A stretch of DNA of 64,000 nucleotides from Artocarpus heterophyllus (GCA_025403435.1 CM046341.1:10129219-10193218), one strand, 5' to 3'; shown: positions 21,072 through 35,268, counted from the first letter of the stretch. Translations and numbers: made by a program. The notes: generated by a model not told the origin, from the sequence alone.

Positions 21072-23424
21072 GCACCATCAAAGGTGTGGAGATACTTCAT
21101 AACAGTTTCAAGAAAAGAACAACAATTGTAAGCTTTACCAAGCAATTTCACTTATAAATTACATCCATAAAACAGAGGAAAAAATGCACACAAAAATTAT
21201 AAATCCAAACAAAAATAAATATTCTAAAATTAAAATGGATCGAGTCATCGAGGCAGGTAAAATCATATTTTTATCTTCTTATTTGAAAGTACGACATAAA
21301 AAGTTTACATTGTTGTTTCTTCAAAACATAAAAGGTTCACACACTTTTACAATCACAAGATCATTTATTTATTAAAAAATTTAATGTCGTTTGAGCTTTC
21401 TATAAATTTTGACGCAATAAAACAAACTAATCTCGCTTGGAACCCAAGAGTCTGGATCAGAAAACATAAATGAAAATACAAATACCATGACAAAATATTA
21501 GAGCACTGAATCTTCTGGGTTAACAACCATCGTACAACAATAACTCTCTTCAATCCTTCTAATCATCATTTTATTGCACAACAAATTCTTTCCTGCGACC
21601 AAGAAGTTAATTTTATTACATTCGTAAATATTTGTTCTCCCAAAAAAGACTTTATATAGCATGTCAAATTGAAGATTTAATAGGAAAGAAAAGCTGGAGA
21701 ATAGAATAACCTGCAATTTCTTCTTTCCCTTCAGCACACTATAAATAATCCCCATCTCCGCAACAGAATTTGTAACTTGATAATATCTGCATATGAAGAG
21801 ACATATAAGATCAAGAGTCGCTTTTAAGAAACCAGGCCGAACTAATCACAAAACTGACTTGCTAAATGTGATCACGAAATATCAATAAAAATTCCAAGTC
21901 GAAGTCAAGTTAATGTGAGAACGAGGAAAAAAATTTTGTTATTTTGTTGAAACAAAGTTGTCAAAAATCCAAGTATCTAATATTAGAAAAATACTTCCTC
22001 CAAAATTAATAGTGGAATAATACTTAATACTTGCACTATGTACTTGAAACATCAAACATTGTAGTCCGTTAGCTATTCTTGTGACAGAAATCTCTCCGTT
22101 TAGAACAAAAAATCTCTCATGCACGCTTCAAACAAGTAACGGTGATTGGATTACTAACCTCCATCATTATTTTAACTGTCTAAATTTAAGAAGAACCAAC
22201 TCATTTTGTAACTTTTCAGCCAACAAACAAAAAAAAGAAAGAAAGGATCAACCGTAAAATTTTATGAATCTTGGGTCTATTCTGTTCGGGTCTAAATTTT
22301 TGGGAATTCTTGAGACAAGGTATGCCTTTCACTTTCTCTTTTTCTTTTACAAAAATAGGATGAAAATTAATAAAATAATGAAAGGGACAAGTCATAATCA
22401 ACTCAAAGACATAAAACACAACTTCACTAGTTATACGCTTCTACTTCCTTTTATTGCTTTGTTGTTGCTAGTGGAAACATTATTAGATAAAGTAACCAAG
22501 CATAAAGACCCAACAATTGGAAATATTGTGCCAATATAAAAAAGAAAAGACTCACAGAAAAAGAAACCAAATTTATTACCGATTTCTCTGTGAAGGAAGA
22601 GCAGAATGCTCAAAAGGTTACCATCATCAGACAATAGTTGTTAAGTCCCAGTAGTCAAATGAAAGAGTAACTAACATGCAAAATCCAAAGAAAACGTCCT
22701 CACGAGTCATTCAAAAGCGTTACAACATATGGTGTATACAATTATGAACCCACCTGATTAAGGTCAGCAAGTAATTCTTGTGTAAAATCATGCAAACATA
22801 AAATTTTGATTAAGCTGAAAAACAGAGCCGTTCAAAACAGGGCACTACATTCATATGCAATACATACATCACGGATATGAATGAATACAAAACAGGATCT
22901 TCATCTTCTAGGCAATACAGAAATCATGAATGAATGCAAAACCACTTTCTTAAAAAGTGATTCCAAATCAAAGTAGGAGATTCATGCACAATATGAAATT
23001 AAATGAGAAGGAATTTATGTTACTTTTTTAAGTCAGAGGGCTCTAAGAGATAGATTTGGTTAACATTAAAATTACCTTTCAACGAAACCCTTGAAAATGC
23101 TGAAAATCTTACCTCTAAATTCAGAATTCAACCTTGCCTCTTCTCTTGCCTTTCAATTCTGAAAAATACCAAAGGTGGAACAAAATAAAAACATAAAAAC
23201 ATATATATTGCTCTTTTATATGAAAGTGGTCTAGGTGTTCAACATTGTAAAATAACAATTGAGAGATAAGAAATAACAATCTGTTTCCACATTCGTTGAT
23301 GCATTTTAACAAACAAGTCAGAGGCATCTTCAGTGTCCAACTTTAAGTGCAATGGAAAAAGTCTTTTTAATCAGAGAAAAGTCAGAGCAAAGTACCAGAT
23401 TGATAATAGTAGAGGGAATTGGAG
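21072..23424 (-). other. 3' flank of TNL3, duplicated behind TNL4
   Basis: From ACCATCAAAGGTGTGGAG onward this matches 50743-52971 along its whole length, with small indels. It probably holds 3' UTR, possibly with UTR introns near 23100-23170, but no coding exon was found. A 61-codon ORF at 21939-22124 is nearly the same at 51655-51840; duplicate age alone explains that. Confidence 0.6.
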
Positions 23425-26400
23425 CTAGTGAAGAGTTGTGATTCCTTCTTTCCTATACACTAACTCAACTCCAAGCCTTTTCACAATCAAATTGAAGCTC
23501 TGATCAAACCCGATATATGTGAACTCGAATGATGCCTCTATTGCATCACCATATTCCTCAACACCTGACGTCTCCTTTTCTTTTTCCCTTAGGTAATAGT
23601 CCCTCCAACACCTGATGAAGACATGGTCAGAACTAACCACAGTACTTGTGATTTTAGCTTCTTCTTCCTCATCAGTGGCCCAATCATCAAGACTGATAAT
23701 CCATGGCTGGTGATGCTGACTTACATGGAGTGTGTGGATTCGACCAGACGAGGTTTTAAGATGCAAAACCAAGTTAAAAGCAGCAAAGTGGCCTTTGAAA
23801 GAATGGCATGCAAAGATGGATGGAGAAACAAAGCAAAAGGAAAAACCCAAGAAATTGGAATTAAGCCAATTTTTGGGAAGCTTCATACTTATCGACTTCC
23901 CCTCAGCTTGATGGCTGAACCACTTTGGAATTTCATGTCCCGGATAACAAATTCTAATATCATATTGCCGTGATCTCATCTGCACCAATATGAATTAGAA
24001 TTTATTATCAATTACTTCACTCATCAAACATTTATTTAATGATGGTAATTTAAAAAAAAAAAAGAGATTATAAGTGCATACATACCATTGGCTCTTCAAC
24101 TCTGTATAAGAAATCAGTTAAATCGCTGCGTGCATTCCGTTCTAATTTCCAGCACTCTCCAAACCAAAATTGCCAAAGTTGTAAATGATATCTATGTTCT
24201 TTGCTAATCAGGTGTCGTAGTGCGAATCCAGAGCTTGAACTTGATATTGTCTCTAGTGAAGTACACCCGTTTGCATTAAGCTTTTCTACCGACAATGGAA
24301 GTTGTGGTAAAGACCGAAGCTTCTTGCAATTTTTGATGAGGAGTATAACCAGCCCATACAGTTGTCTGATGCTTGAAGGTATTTTCTCAAAATGGTTCCC
24401 TCCAAGATCTAATCTATATAACCAAGAAAAGTGACCCAACCACTCAGGAATTTTTACAATATTGCAGCCATATAGATCTAGATAATTTTGAGGGCAATTA
24501 CTAAATATTCCGATTTGGAGACGTTCAGGTTTCAAACAAGGGTTGTGACGGAGCAAAAGTTTAAGACTGCTTAAATTATAGACCCAATTTGAAATAAAAT
24601 CAAGTTTTTTACGCCAACTTATATCTTTGCGACGAAGTCCAAATAACTTTTTAATCATGAAAGAGCTGCGCGACTCTTGGATCTCCGTTCCCTTTAAATT
24701 AAAAGGAGTTTCTGTCAAGTTTTTCAATCTTGAGCAACCTCTTAGATCAAGGATGAAAAGAGACTTCAACTTAAGGATATTGGTTGGGAGACTCTCAAGC
24801 TTTTTGCATTCTACAAGATAAAATGAAAGCAAATGATGGAGACCCTCAGTTGATGATGAAGACACTTGCTTTATTGATGTGCCACTCACATTTAAACTAT
24901 TTAGATTCCTTGGAAGAGCTGGAAGATACTTGATATGTTGACAACCTTCGAGTCTTATTTCTGCAAGATTTTCAAGATACGTGAATGATGAGGGCAATTC
25001 TTTTATCACAGTGTCTGCTATGTCTAAGAATGTTAGATTCCCAGATATCTTTGGAAGATATTTAATTTTGGAACAGCCACGAAGTGTAAGAGATCCAAAG
25101 CGTCCTTGGAAATTAAGCGGAGGAACTTCAACTAAATTTGTGCAGCCCCCAAGATTAACACTTTCTAGTTTTGGAGCCCGAGATAGATCTGGAACTTTGG
25201 TCAATTGCTTTGAATAACCAAGATTGATGGACTTTAAATTTGCAAGATTCTACAAGAAAAACAAAGTAATTTAGTAAGAATTTTTTATTTTTTACCAAAA
25301 CATGTATGTAACTAAATCGGTCATCATAAACATTCTACACATCGTATTGGATTCATTAATTAATAGTACAACATACCTGCACACCACTCCAAAGTTGTTT
25401 AAGCTCACTGCAGGGCATGTCCAATGCAACAAGATCTTTTCCCTTATAATCTGATGGCAAAGATTTTGACGGGTAGTTATACCAACACAAATATCTAAGG
25501 GAATGAGGAAGAAACTCTAGAGCTTGAGAAAGGTATATTTTGAATTTATTACAATTAGAAAACTCTGAAACATAAATCTTGAGCAATCTCATATTATACA
25601 TCTCATTGAAGACCGTAGGTTTCAAGTGTAGATCATCATTCATCTTAGAAATGTCAAAGAATATTCCTTCAATTTCGTCAGTTCCCTAGAAATTGAAACA
25701 AATAATAAATTAGCAAACGAAATATGAAAAATTAAAGTTACTAAAAATAATTAATTATATAAATAATGAGAAATTTATTAGTTTAGCTACTTATCATTGG
25801 ATACGTACTTTGTTTTTGTCTAAGACATCATAGACGTCTTGAGGAACCCATAGCCGACTCCGTTTTTCAAGATTTTTAATAGATTTTTTACGAACGATTT
25901 CCCAACCCATCTCTTGTATCAAATCATGCATCCAAACTTTGTCACGATCTATAATGGTTATGAGGGACTTGTCTATGAGATCTTCAACCCGTGATCTTGC
26001 AAACAAATCACAATCATCTAGTATGCTCTCTATAAAATCTCTTCTCTCCCCTTTGAAAAAACATGCAATGTCAAGGAGAATATCTTGCTGCTTATCTTCT
26101 AGCCCATCATAACTTATTTCCAACACCTTTTGAATTTTTGGATTGGGAATTATTTTCAGTCTACTCCATGCACTTTCCCAATACTCTATAGTTTTGGAAT
26201 GAAGGGAGGAACCTAGAACTTTAAGAGCTAGCGGATTGCCTTGAGTAAAATCCTCTATCTCTTTTGATAGCTGAATGTAACGTGGTGCGGTAGGCTTCGT
26301 TTTAAAGGCATTCAAATAAAAGAGTTCAAGTGCTTCCTCGGAATCTAATGCATTAACTTCGTATATTTCATCAGCAACTTTTCTAAGAATTTGTGCATCT

Positions 26401-28314
26401 CTTGATGTTATGATGATCTTACTTCTTGGGCCAAACCAACCGCCATCTCCAAACAAACGCTCCAGCTGCAGTATATCATCAATATCATCATAGATAATGA
26501 GCACCATTTTATTATGTAGCCTCTTTTTCACAAAGTTGTTGACTATTTCTAGATTTCCATCACTCAATAACTGCGAAAAAAGTTTGGTTTCTAGATAAGG
26601 CAGTCCAAGTTTCTGTGAATCTTCCCTAACATTTTCAAGAAAGCAGCGACTTTCAAATTGATAAAAGAACCGTTCGAAAATGGCACGGGCAAGAGTAGTC
26701 TTGCCAAGGCCACCAATCCCCCAAAGGCCAATGACACGAGGATTTGGTGATCCGAAGCATAACAATGATTCAATTTCCTTAACACGTACATCTATTCCAA
26801 CAAAACCCTTAGCATCCAGAACAACTTGTGGCAACCGATTTAATTTCCTCAATACATCTTCGACAATCTTCTCAATTAACTTTGATTCGTACCTAGCATA
26901 AATAGAAGAGAAATAAATTAACATGAAACAACCAGGATGAAGTTAACAAATCAAAATCAGACAAGAAAAAAAGTTAATAAATATATACCTTTTTTCCTCT
27001 TTCGAGAAAATCAGATTTATTCTTCATATTAGGAATTTTAATTTCTCATCTGAGATTGAGATTATATTCTTGGTAATACTCTTTGCATAATTTAATCTTA
27101 GAAATAACAAAAAAATTTTGGTAATTGATCAAGAAGTAAGAAAAACTTTATGAAGCGCAAAGACATACCACAAGTGCCAAGATTCAATAGCAAACAAATC
27201 TAGCAGGATACTAATACATATTATTAATAGCCACCTCAAATGGGTATGATACACAAACAAAATGAGAAGCTTAAGAGACCTTTTTCGTAATTACAAAATA
27301 AAAATAAGCCATGAGGGAAGCAACAATCATCTTTCTTTCAAACAAAATACAAAAAAAAAAAATAAATAAAAGAGACAAAACCGTAATCCAAAGAGCACCC
27401 TCTGTTACCACCACCACCACCGAAGCATCTCTTCCCGCGAGTTAGTACAGATACAAAATATTCTTTTAAGAAAACTTACGAATTAGTACATATTCATAAC
27501 ATATACAAATTTCATACACACAACAACGCATATATACGCGAAACCCAAGCAAGGGGTAGTTAAAGACATGAACAAATTGTATACAATAAAGCAATATCTA
27601 GCAGCATCTATATCTGCATCAAGTGAGAGTTGCTAATTAAGGCGTGTCTTTTTTTTCCTTCTCACATTCTAGATCTCAAAATAATCACACATGACTACGT
27701 GATTTGCTTCAGCGAGAGAGATCAACCCGTTAAAATAAAATAACTAGTGATAAGGCATTATAAAATATTATAGTCATTTCAATTAACCAAAAAACAAAAT
27801 TAAGCTCTGACTCACTCATATTTTTGTGAATGAAACCAGATCGATTAGCTGCTGCAGTCAGAGCATCCCTCCACTCTTTTAATTTGTTTTTGTCATTCTC
27901 AAGACGTTGTTCATGTTCAACAAAAGCATCACCATAGCTCCCCTTCTGTTTCCTAATATCCGATGGATCGATGCCATAAAAGATAGGTAAGACAATCTGA
28001 CCTTTTTCTTCCTTGCATTTGAGTATGTGCACCAACTCATCCAAACACCATCTCGAAGAAGGGTACTCTTTCGAAAAGACGACTATCGAAATCATCGATT
28101 CCTCAATTGCCCTCAAAAGTGCCGGAGAAATTTCATCTCCTCTCTGGAGATTCTCAGCGTCTCTGTAGGTTTGGATATGTTTCCGGCATAACGCATCATA
28201 AAGATGACTAGTAAAGTTCTTACGAGTGTCACCTCTGAAACTAATGAAGACTTCATTCTTGATCGTAACCGAAGAAGAAGAAGAAGGAGAAGAAGCAGCA
28301 ACAACAATAGCCAT
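23425..28314 (-). pseudogene. TNL3: five-exon TNL with a one-base deletion after the TIR domain
   Basis: Exons 27816..28314 (TIR), 25809..26892 (NB-ARC), 25377..25685 (LRR start, ending SELKQLWSGVQ), 24086..25249 (LRR) and 23425..23979 (C-JID, with CYPGHEIPKWF). All splice sites are canonical GT..AG. TIR has SFRGDTRKNFTSH and WCLDEL. NB-ARC has GIGGLGKTT, IIYDDID, GNPLALKVLGS, ILLDIACFFKGE and MHD. LRRs such as LPSSFTYLENLAEIRLEGC are typical. Exon 1 is 499 nt against 500 in TNL2: a run of four T (sense) is three T near 27834-27837. Normal splicing would then reach a stop five codons into exon 2, giving a TIR-only protein of ~171 aa; failing to splice gives a different tail. Downstream exons remain open, so the lesion is young. 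A sequencing error is possible. Its 5' flank is cut by an LTR at 28520. Confidence 0.9.
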
Positions 28315-28520
28315 ATTATCTTTTGGGGGAAAGAATGAGAAAAAGGGTTTCTTAGTTATGTTATAAAAGAAAGATAAACGTCTAAAAGCAGAAAGGCACG
28401 ACCAAGTGGTTAAGCAATTTCCTGGGAAATGCTTTAGAAGGTAGAAAGAAGAACAGGGAGATAAGACCTGACAGTTCAATGACTTTGGCAGTATGTATGA
28501 TGTTCTATCAAAAAGAAAAA
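28315..28520 (-). promoter_or_regulatory. TNL3 5' flank, cut short by an LTR
   Basis: About 205 bp match the flanks of TNL1, TNL2 and TNL4. At 28520 this homology stops and LTR sequence begins. Whatever lies further upstream in the other copies is absent here, so transcription control of TNL3 may differ. Confidence 0.6.
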
Positions 28521-28736
28521 TCAATAACTTTTACGGATTATGTTAAATGAATAACGACGCTGAGTATTTTCCTTAATAATATATGATATTATATTATTGA
28601 TTATTTTATTTAAGTATGATGATAGGTGATGGTTACGTAGAATTGGTGTGCTCAAGGTGTTCATGTCATTTACATTGCATGCCTGGTAATTACTTAGTAA
28701 TTAATTAACATTTTGTTATTTTAGTGTATACGGCAG

Positions 28737-28850
28737 TTCGGCAGGCTGATCCTCCAAGTTTGACAGGCTGAATTGTCCATGACGGGATGGCAGGCCGATG
28801 GATTTCATCAGCAAGTCGGACCTCATAACTCCGACAAGCCGAAGAAAGCT
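28737..28850 (+). repeat. Decayed GGCAGGCCGA motif cluster (left, copy 2)
   Basis: Variants such as GGCAGGCTGA, GACAGGCTGA, GGCAGGCCGA and GACAAGCCGAA recur in this ~115-bp stretch. The position matches the left cluster of solo LTR copy 1. Confidence 0.7.
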
Positions 28851-29990
28851 GACGAGAAATCAGCAGACACTCTCCAAAATTTTGACATGGATGTAATTTT
28901 TGATGATTGGCATGCCTTGTCCCTTTCCTTATTTTTTCTGAATGAATAATTGACTTTTTATAATGATTTAGAATTTGATAGGGTTTCCCATTTTGAAAGC
29001 ATGAAATTGGGAAAGTAAAATCAATCAATTTGACCTTCCCTTATTTCACTCACTTTTCTCACGTGAAAGCATCATTTTTTTTGTTTTTCCTGCTGCAAAT
29101 ATAGAGAGCTAGTTGACCTAATTTACAACTTATTTCCAAGTACGCATATTACCTCGCTCTCCCCCCTAAATCGCTTTCTCCCTCTCTCTATTTCCTCAGA
29201 CACATCCTCCTTTTCTCCACATTCTTTTCTTCTCTTCTCTCTTTAATTTTTGCTGCAAATGTTTGAATGGAATATTCTTTCTCTTGGCCGAATTCAAAGG
29301 AAATTTGAGAAAGGTTGTTTTGAGGTAAGAATTCGTTCTCGGTTTATTTTTGAAATGTGTTTTTCCCCTCTAATCCTACTATTGTATTTTTGTCTAGGAA
29401 TTTCCGTTTGCAATGAAATATTAGTATGATGTTCATGCATATGTTATGTTGTGTTCCTCAAAATTTCGTGCCATTTGGAGTTTTCTAAGTTGAGATATTG
29501 AATTTTTAGTCTCTGCTACTTATAGTGAACTATTGCTAATTGGTTATGTTGCACAAAAATATAGTCTTTGTTCATAATACAAATAAATGATATTTTGCAC
29601 GAAATTTGACAAATATACTCATATATATAAATATTAAGTATTGAACTACAAAGTCTCTTGGTGAAATGATGAATATGTTATACGTTATTGAATTTTCTTT
29701 AGGATTAGGTTTTATGGCTGTCAATCGGTGAAATTCTAGACTTCTTGTTTGTCTGATTATCTTTTATAGGCAAATGAATTTATTTGACAATGAAACTTTT
29801 GTGGTACGTATTTACATGTTAATAGGTTGTCATAAAAATTTTGGAGACTAAGTAATTTTATTTTAATTATTTGAAAATAATGATTGTGTGTTGCTCACTG
29901 TGTTGTTATTGCTGGTAGATTTGTGTGGTGTGCTGTGTGACTTATTTTAATTGTTCAATAGAATTATTACGACTAAAAAAAATTAGGGTA

Positions 29991-29993
<3 letters not shown>

Positions 29994-30030
<37 letters not shown>
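29994..30030. repeat. (TA)n microsatellite inside LTR
   Basis: An AT dinucleotide tract of about 37 bp. Confidence 0.95.
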
Positions 30031-30033
<3 letters not shown>

Positions 30034-31087
30034 AGTAATGTTCCTGCAAAGTTTCACACCTTTATCGTATGTGAATAGTGAGATATTAAGTTGTACGGCC
30101 GTAATGGTTAGGTAGATTTTTTTTAATATTCCATAGTTTGCATGAATGTTATAAGATGGTAATGTGTAATTGTTTTCCTTGTATTCTCTTGAGATGGAAC
30201 TATGAATGATGTCTTAAAGTACTAGATGACTTCATGAGGATAAAAGTTAATTTTTCAATTTGTAAATGAATGTATGACATGAACACACCAAGGAGTGAGT
30301 ACATCAAGACTGCGGCGACATCATCTTCAATTAAGGTTTAATAAGCTAAACAAGTAAGTACAGTCTCACCTGCAACATGATAAAATTTATAAAAGTTTGA
30401 AATCTATGTTCGTGATGGTTTTATGATGATTTCCATGATGCTTATTTACGCATGTCTTGAAGATGATGTTTTCCAAAGTATATAAATATATATGTATATA
30501 TATATGTATCACCTAATTAGGTGTTGCACACCCTATGTTATGTTATGTTTATGTTATGATGTCATGTCTGGTCTAGGATTAGCTACCGTACTACTCTCAT
30601 GACGGCGCGCCTATGATGATGATAATGGCACTATAGTTAGGCCCCTAAAGATAAAAAGGAACAAAGTTTTAATATGGTTAATGCTAACGAAAGATATGTT
30701 CTATATGAAACTGTACTTAGTGCACTATTATGACAATGATTATGGTTATGAGGCTTCATAAAATGATTTACGTTGTGAGATATGAAATGTACTTACTAAG
30801 CTTTTGCTTACTCAGCTTTTACATCATGTTGCAGACAAGGGTAAGAGAACTATGGAATAGGTGGAGGACAAAGATAGGCATGTGAACAAAGAACGATGGA
30901 TTAAAAACGGAAGAATGCCAAGGAAGAAATTTAAAGTTATAAATTATGTTTTATTTCTGAGTATGTTTAGTTAAAGAGTTTTTTTTTAAAAGAGTGAAAC
31001 TATGTCTCTTTAACTTATGATGATTATTACTTATTTTTCCGCACTTTGAAATACTGAGATTTGATTTAAAATTAAATTGTGTTTCTA

Positions 31088-31290
31088 ACAGCAATTTGGC
31101 CTACTGATCATTATTGATTGGTCTATCGATGTCGGTATCGGCCTACCGATTACCCTGAATAGGCCTGCCGATCTTAGCAATTTTAAAACCGTGTTTTGCA
31201 GAGCCTCAGGCGGCCTGCCGATGGTTGAAGTTCGAATTGCCGGTTAAGTTTGGCCTGCCGAAGTCCAAAGTTCAGCCTACCGAACTGTGT
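31088..31290 (-). repeat. Inverted GGCCTGCCGA motif cluster (right, copy 2)
   Basis: Units such as GGCCTACTGA, GGCCTACCGA, GGCCTGCCGA (three times) and AGCCTACCGAA. These are reverse complements of the left-cluster units, in the same place as in copy 1. Confidence 0.75.
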
Positions 31291-31514
31291 AAGCAGATTT
31301 TGCAAGTTATATTACTTTTTATTTAAATTATGGTTTTATTATTTGGTGTGATAAACTATTTAAAGAATATTTATAATCTAGCAAAAAAAATGTAGCATCG
31401 ATCCTGGGTATGTTTCCAAATTATATTTTTATTTAAAATAGTTTATCTTAAATAATGACAAAAAAAATAAAATGAATGTAACGACATTTATGACGTCCGC
31501 AAGGGGGCGTTACA

Positions 31515-32857
31515 TATTAAATCTGATATGAAGGTATAAATTTGATAAAATCAAAAACCGAAAGTATATTGCTTGAATAAACCTAAAATACATGTTATAA
31601 AAAGGTAAATAATCCTATTAATTAACTTCACCTAGCTGTAATACCACTTCCTAAATATTTGTATACATTATTTTAGCTAAAAATTTATATTATATACATT
31701 ATCACCACCAAAATATTTATATCACTACTACAAAAGGGTGAATAAAGGACAATTAACATAGGACGATTGTAACAAACACATCCTCAATAGAGGTGGTAAA
31801 TTGTATAGAATAGCTAATAGAGGACGGTTTTCTTACAAACCGTCCTTTATTTAGCATATTAGAGGATAGGTTTTAAAAACCATCCTCTATTGTTATTGAA
31901 AGAGGATGGGTCCTCTATATACATCATCAACATGACTACTCAAATTTTTATAAAATAAATTACACTATTGCATCTCAAAATATTTGTTTTGTTTTTTTTT
32001 TTTTTTCATTATCAATCTTAAACTTTCAATTTTGACAAAATATATTTTTTGAAATCATTGGCAATTAAGATCCAATAGCTTACAAGCATTAAAAAGCTTA
32101 GATAATCTTAGTCACGAAATTCACACATAAAGCTTGTCATTTTAAGAAAAAAATTGAAACTTGACATATAAAAAAGGAGTATTTAACGAAAATAAAAAGT
32201 AACTATTGGATCTCAATTGTCAATTATTTTGAAGTTCAAGGTGTATTATGTCAAGATTAAAAGTTCAAAATGTATTATGTAAAATAAATAGTTTAAGAAG
32301 TAACAATATAATTTACTGTTTTTTATATGCAACCACTATGCAAATTGGCACAGCCTTTCCTACAGCACAATCGGCACTCTATGTAGAGTAATTGATTCTA
32401 GGGGTTCCTAAATTCTTTTGTGATGATAGTTTGGTCACTGTTTTTTTAATCTTAACGAGACATCTCAAAACTCTAAAAATGTTTCCAAGTAAGCAATTCA
32501 AGTTCGATTCCATTAAGCTTTTAATAGATTGTATAACGGGCAAGGCATGTTCTACTATAGAAGGGTATTTTAAAATTAATAATAATGAGTAATAATTTAA
32601 ATAATTAAAAACTTAAAAATGATATTGGGTGGAATGAAACATCTCTTTCAGTTTGATCAAAAATCACTTTAACATAACAAAAGGATTCAATTATTTTGTC
32701 CATGTATCATCAATTTCATAGAACCTCGAAATTAAGACAAACTTTGCCATTGTTTGATGAACTATATTTTTACACGGGTTTGAGGTTTTTTTTTTCTTTT
32801 TTCTTTTTTCTTTTGGTGTGTGCGGGAGAGAGAGGCGGGCATTTCCATCTTATTTAT
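31515..32857. other. Duplicated block, copy 2, with CACTA-like terminus
   Basis: Matches 3708-5040. CACTACTACAAAAGGG starts at 31723 and the AGAGGACGG-type subterminal repeats follow to about 31940. The rest is anonymous. It ends with TTTAT (32853-32857), the left target duplication of the gypsy element. Confidence 0.7.
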
Positions 32858-35246
32858 TGTGACATCTGTTATTTTTTTTAATTGGTATAATTGTATATTA
32901 TAAATTAATTATTAGTGTACCAATTTAAATTTTGTAAAACTTTGATTGCCTCTAAAATTATTCCATATTATTTATTCTACCTATTTTTAATTTTTCTAAA
33001 ATTTTTCTTACTCCTATTTAGCATGTTTACTAAAATACCCTTGAAATCATTAGTTAATTTCAAAAATAGCATTTTGGCATTTCCTTCAAAACTTTCCCAT
33101 GACTCTATCCCTCACCCGTGACTCTCTTCCCAACCTTCCATTTGTCCCTTTCTTTCTTTTTCCTCTTTTTATTTGTTTCTTTCTCTCTCTCACTCTCACA
33201 TGTATCTCTCTATCTCCCTGCTCTTCCTTTTGTTTTCCTTTTTCCTTCTCTTCTTCTTCCTTCACAATAACCCAAAAAGCAGAGAAAAATCAAGGCAAAA
33301 CTCAAACATTCTTTAAGATTTTCAAGTTATTTTCTTACAAAAAAATCCACAAATAACTTCCTAGCAACTCATAGAGCTTGAAAACAAATGGATTTTGGTT
33401 ATCAAAACAATGTATTTGGCTTGAATTTAAGGTAAACTTTTCAAACTCAAAACTTAGATTTTGATTATGTTTTGAGTATGAAAATCTATGGAAATGAGTT
33501 CATATTGTATAGAAATGATTATATATTGTTTTTATGTTTAGAAAGCTATTAAAAAACCAATATTTAAAGAAAAACTCAAAAATTTATATTTTGGGATCTG
33601 TGTAAGAGCTTGTCATTTTTCACAAAAACTACATATCGTTTTCCAAAGGAAAGATTTGATAAATCAGAGGCGCTTCAAGTGGGATTTGAACCCCCAACCT
33701 CAAAAATAAATAAAGGAGATCAAACCACTAGGACAAAGGTAGTTATTTAATAACTTATGTTTCAAAAATAATAAACAGTCTTCTATAAAGTTTGTAATTT
33801 CAAATAATTTTATTTTAATGAATATTCAACTTTTTAATTATTTTATTCCTAAATCTTTTAAATCATATTATTTATTTAAAAAATCCATTTTAACATATTT
33901 CATACCAAGATAAAATTCATATGTTTTTATTTTACTATTATTTTATTTATTTTATAATTTACTAAAATTAAGTTAGAAAATTTGATATTCATATTTTTAG
34001 TGTATTAATAACTATGACACACTAATAAAAATAAATAGTAAATTGACATAATTAAAAAATTGGGATTTAAGTTAAAATATAATTATTTTTACATGTTTTA
34101 AGATAACCACATATTTGGAGTTTACGTGACGAATTTGATTTTGTAAGCTAGAAATTATCAATGGATACATTGCAAAGAGGTGGGGATTCTATTACTTATC
34201 TCTTGTGAGGTTTTGGTTAATTAAAATTGATTATTTACATTGCAAGATATGTACATGATATTTTGAACGTATATAAATATTACTCATGATACAATAATAT
34301 GGAACTCGTCCTGTATTGTACAACGATAATAAATTGATTTGACACAAATTCAAATAATTGAAAAGCATGGTTAGGAAATACTAACTCTATACATAACAAA
34401 TGATTATAAAGGAATGATAAGACATGAAGGGGGCGACCGTTATGTTCTTGGGCACGAATACCCTACAAGGTAAAATAAATAGGTGGTGATGACACTCCCT
34501 TAGGTCGAAAGTCCCAGAACGCACTGTATAGGAAATGACTTGGTGAGAATCCAAGGCTTGATATTCCCTCACTTGCCACTCTTGGAATGATTGGAAAGTG
34601 GAAAAGCACACCCATTTGGGTTTCGATGAGTTGAGTGATGAATACTCTATTGAAACATGGATACCTAGAATATTGATGAACTATATTATTTGTACATATG
34701 TATATGTATGAAACTCGATAATATTAACGTAAGGTATCCACAGAATACGATCATAATGAATCTCATAAGATAATTAATGATTGAGAACTAACTAACTATG
34801 CAGGTGTTAATGTGGTAATGAATAAAACCTAAATGTGAGTAATAGTTTTCCCTACTAAGCATGTTGATACTCATCCCTATTATATTTACATCTCTCAGGT
34901 AGAATTCAGTTTAACTTGTCTAATGACAAGTAAGCGACAACACTACTGATCTCGTGTTGGAAGATTTTAGTTTATTTGTAACTCATCCAAATCATGTAAG
35001 ATTTATAAAACTATTGTAGTGGCTATGATGAGTTACATATGTGATTGGGAATTATACTATATTGATGATAACTGTATTTTAATATTTGGTGTTATACTAA
35101 AACTATGGTTTGTTATTTAAAGCTTATTCTTATTTTCTCTTTATTTTAAAGACCCATAGGCAATGTTTTACTGTTTTGAAATGATATTGTATTTAAATCT
35201 ATTCTTATTTATTCAATACTGCTAACTCCCACATAGGGGCGTTACA
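32858..35246 (+). repeat. 5' LTR of the gypsy element
   Basis: 2389 bp, TGTGACATC to GGGGCGTTACA. The first ~1 kb is also found at 5041-6104. Contains a pyrimidine-rich block near 33100-33270 and the antisense tRNA-like boxes at 33681-33737. Confidence 0.92.
33681..33737 (-). repeat. tRNA/SINE-like Pol III boxes in the 5' LTR
   Basis: Minus strand A-box-like TTTGTCCTAGTGGTTTG (33721-33737), then B-box GGTTCAAATCCC near 33680-33691. This copy has the best A-box of the three (CCTAGTGGTT). Confidence 0.6.
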
Positions 35247-35250
35247 GATT

Positions 35251-35268
35251 TTAGTATCAAAGCCTAGG
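35251..35268 (+). other. Gypsy primer-binding site
   Basis: TTAGTATCAAAGCCTAGG, four bases after the LTR, resembles the common plant site TGGTATCAGAGCC-type complementary to initiator tRNA-Met, with several changes. Confidence 0.7.

Larger units (their letters stand above)
28521..31514 (+). mobile_element. Solo LTR, gypsy-like (copy 2), left end lost
   Basis: Homologous throughout to 10843-13733 (shared GATTATGTTAAATGAATAACG at left, GACGTCCG and GGGGGCGTTACA at right). The first ~20 bases including TGTAACACCC are missing or diverged, and no target duplication matches across it. The right end joins DNA that is continuous with the flank of copy 1 of the duplicated block. So insertion was followed by loss at the left, next to TNL3. 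A (TA)n tract lies at 29994-30030. Confidence 0.75.
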
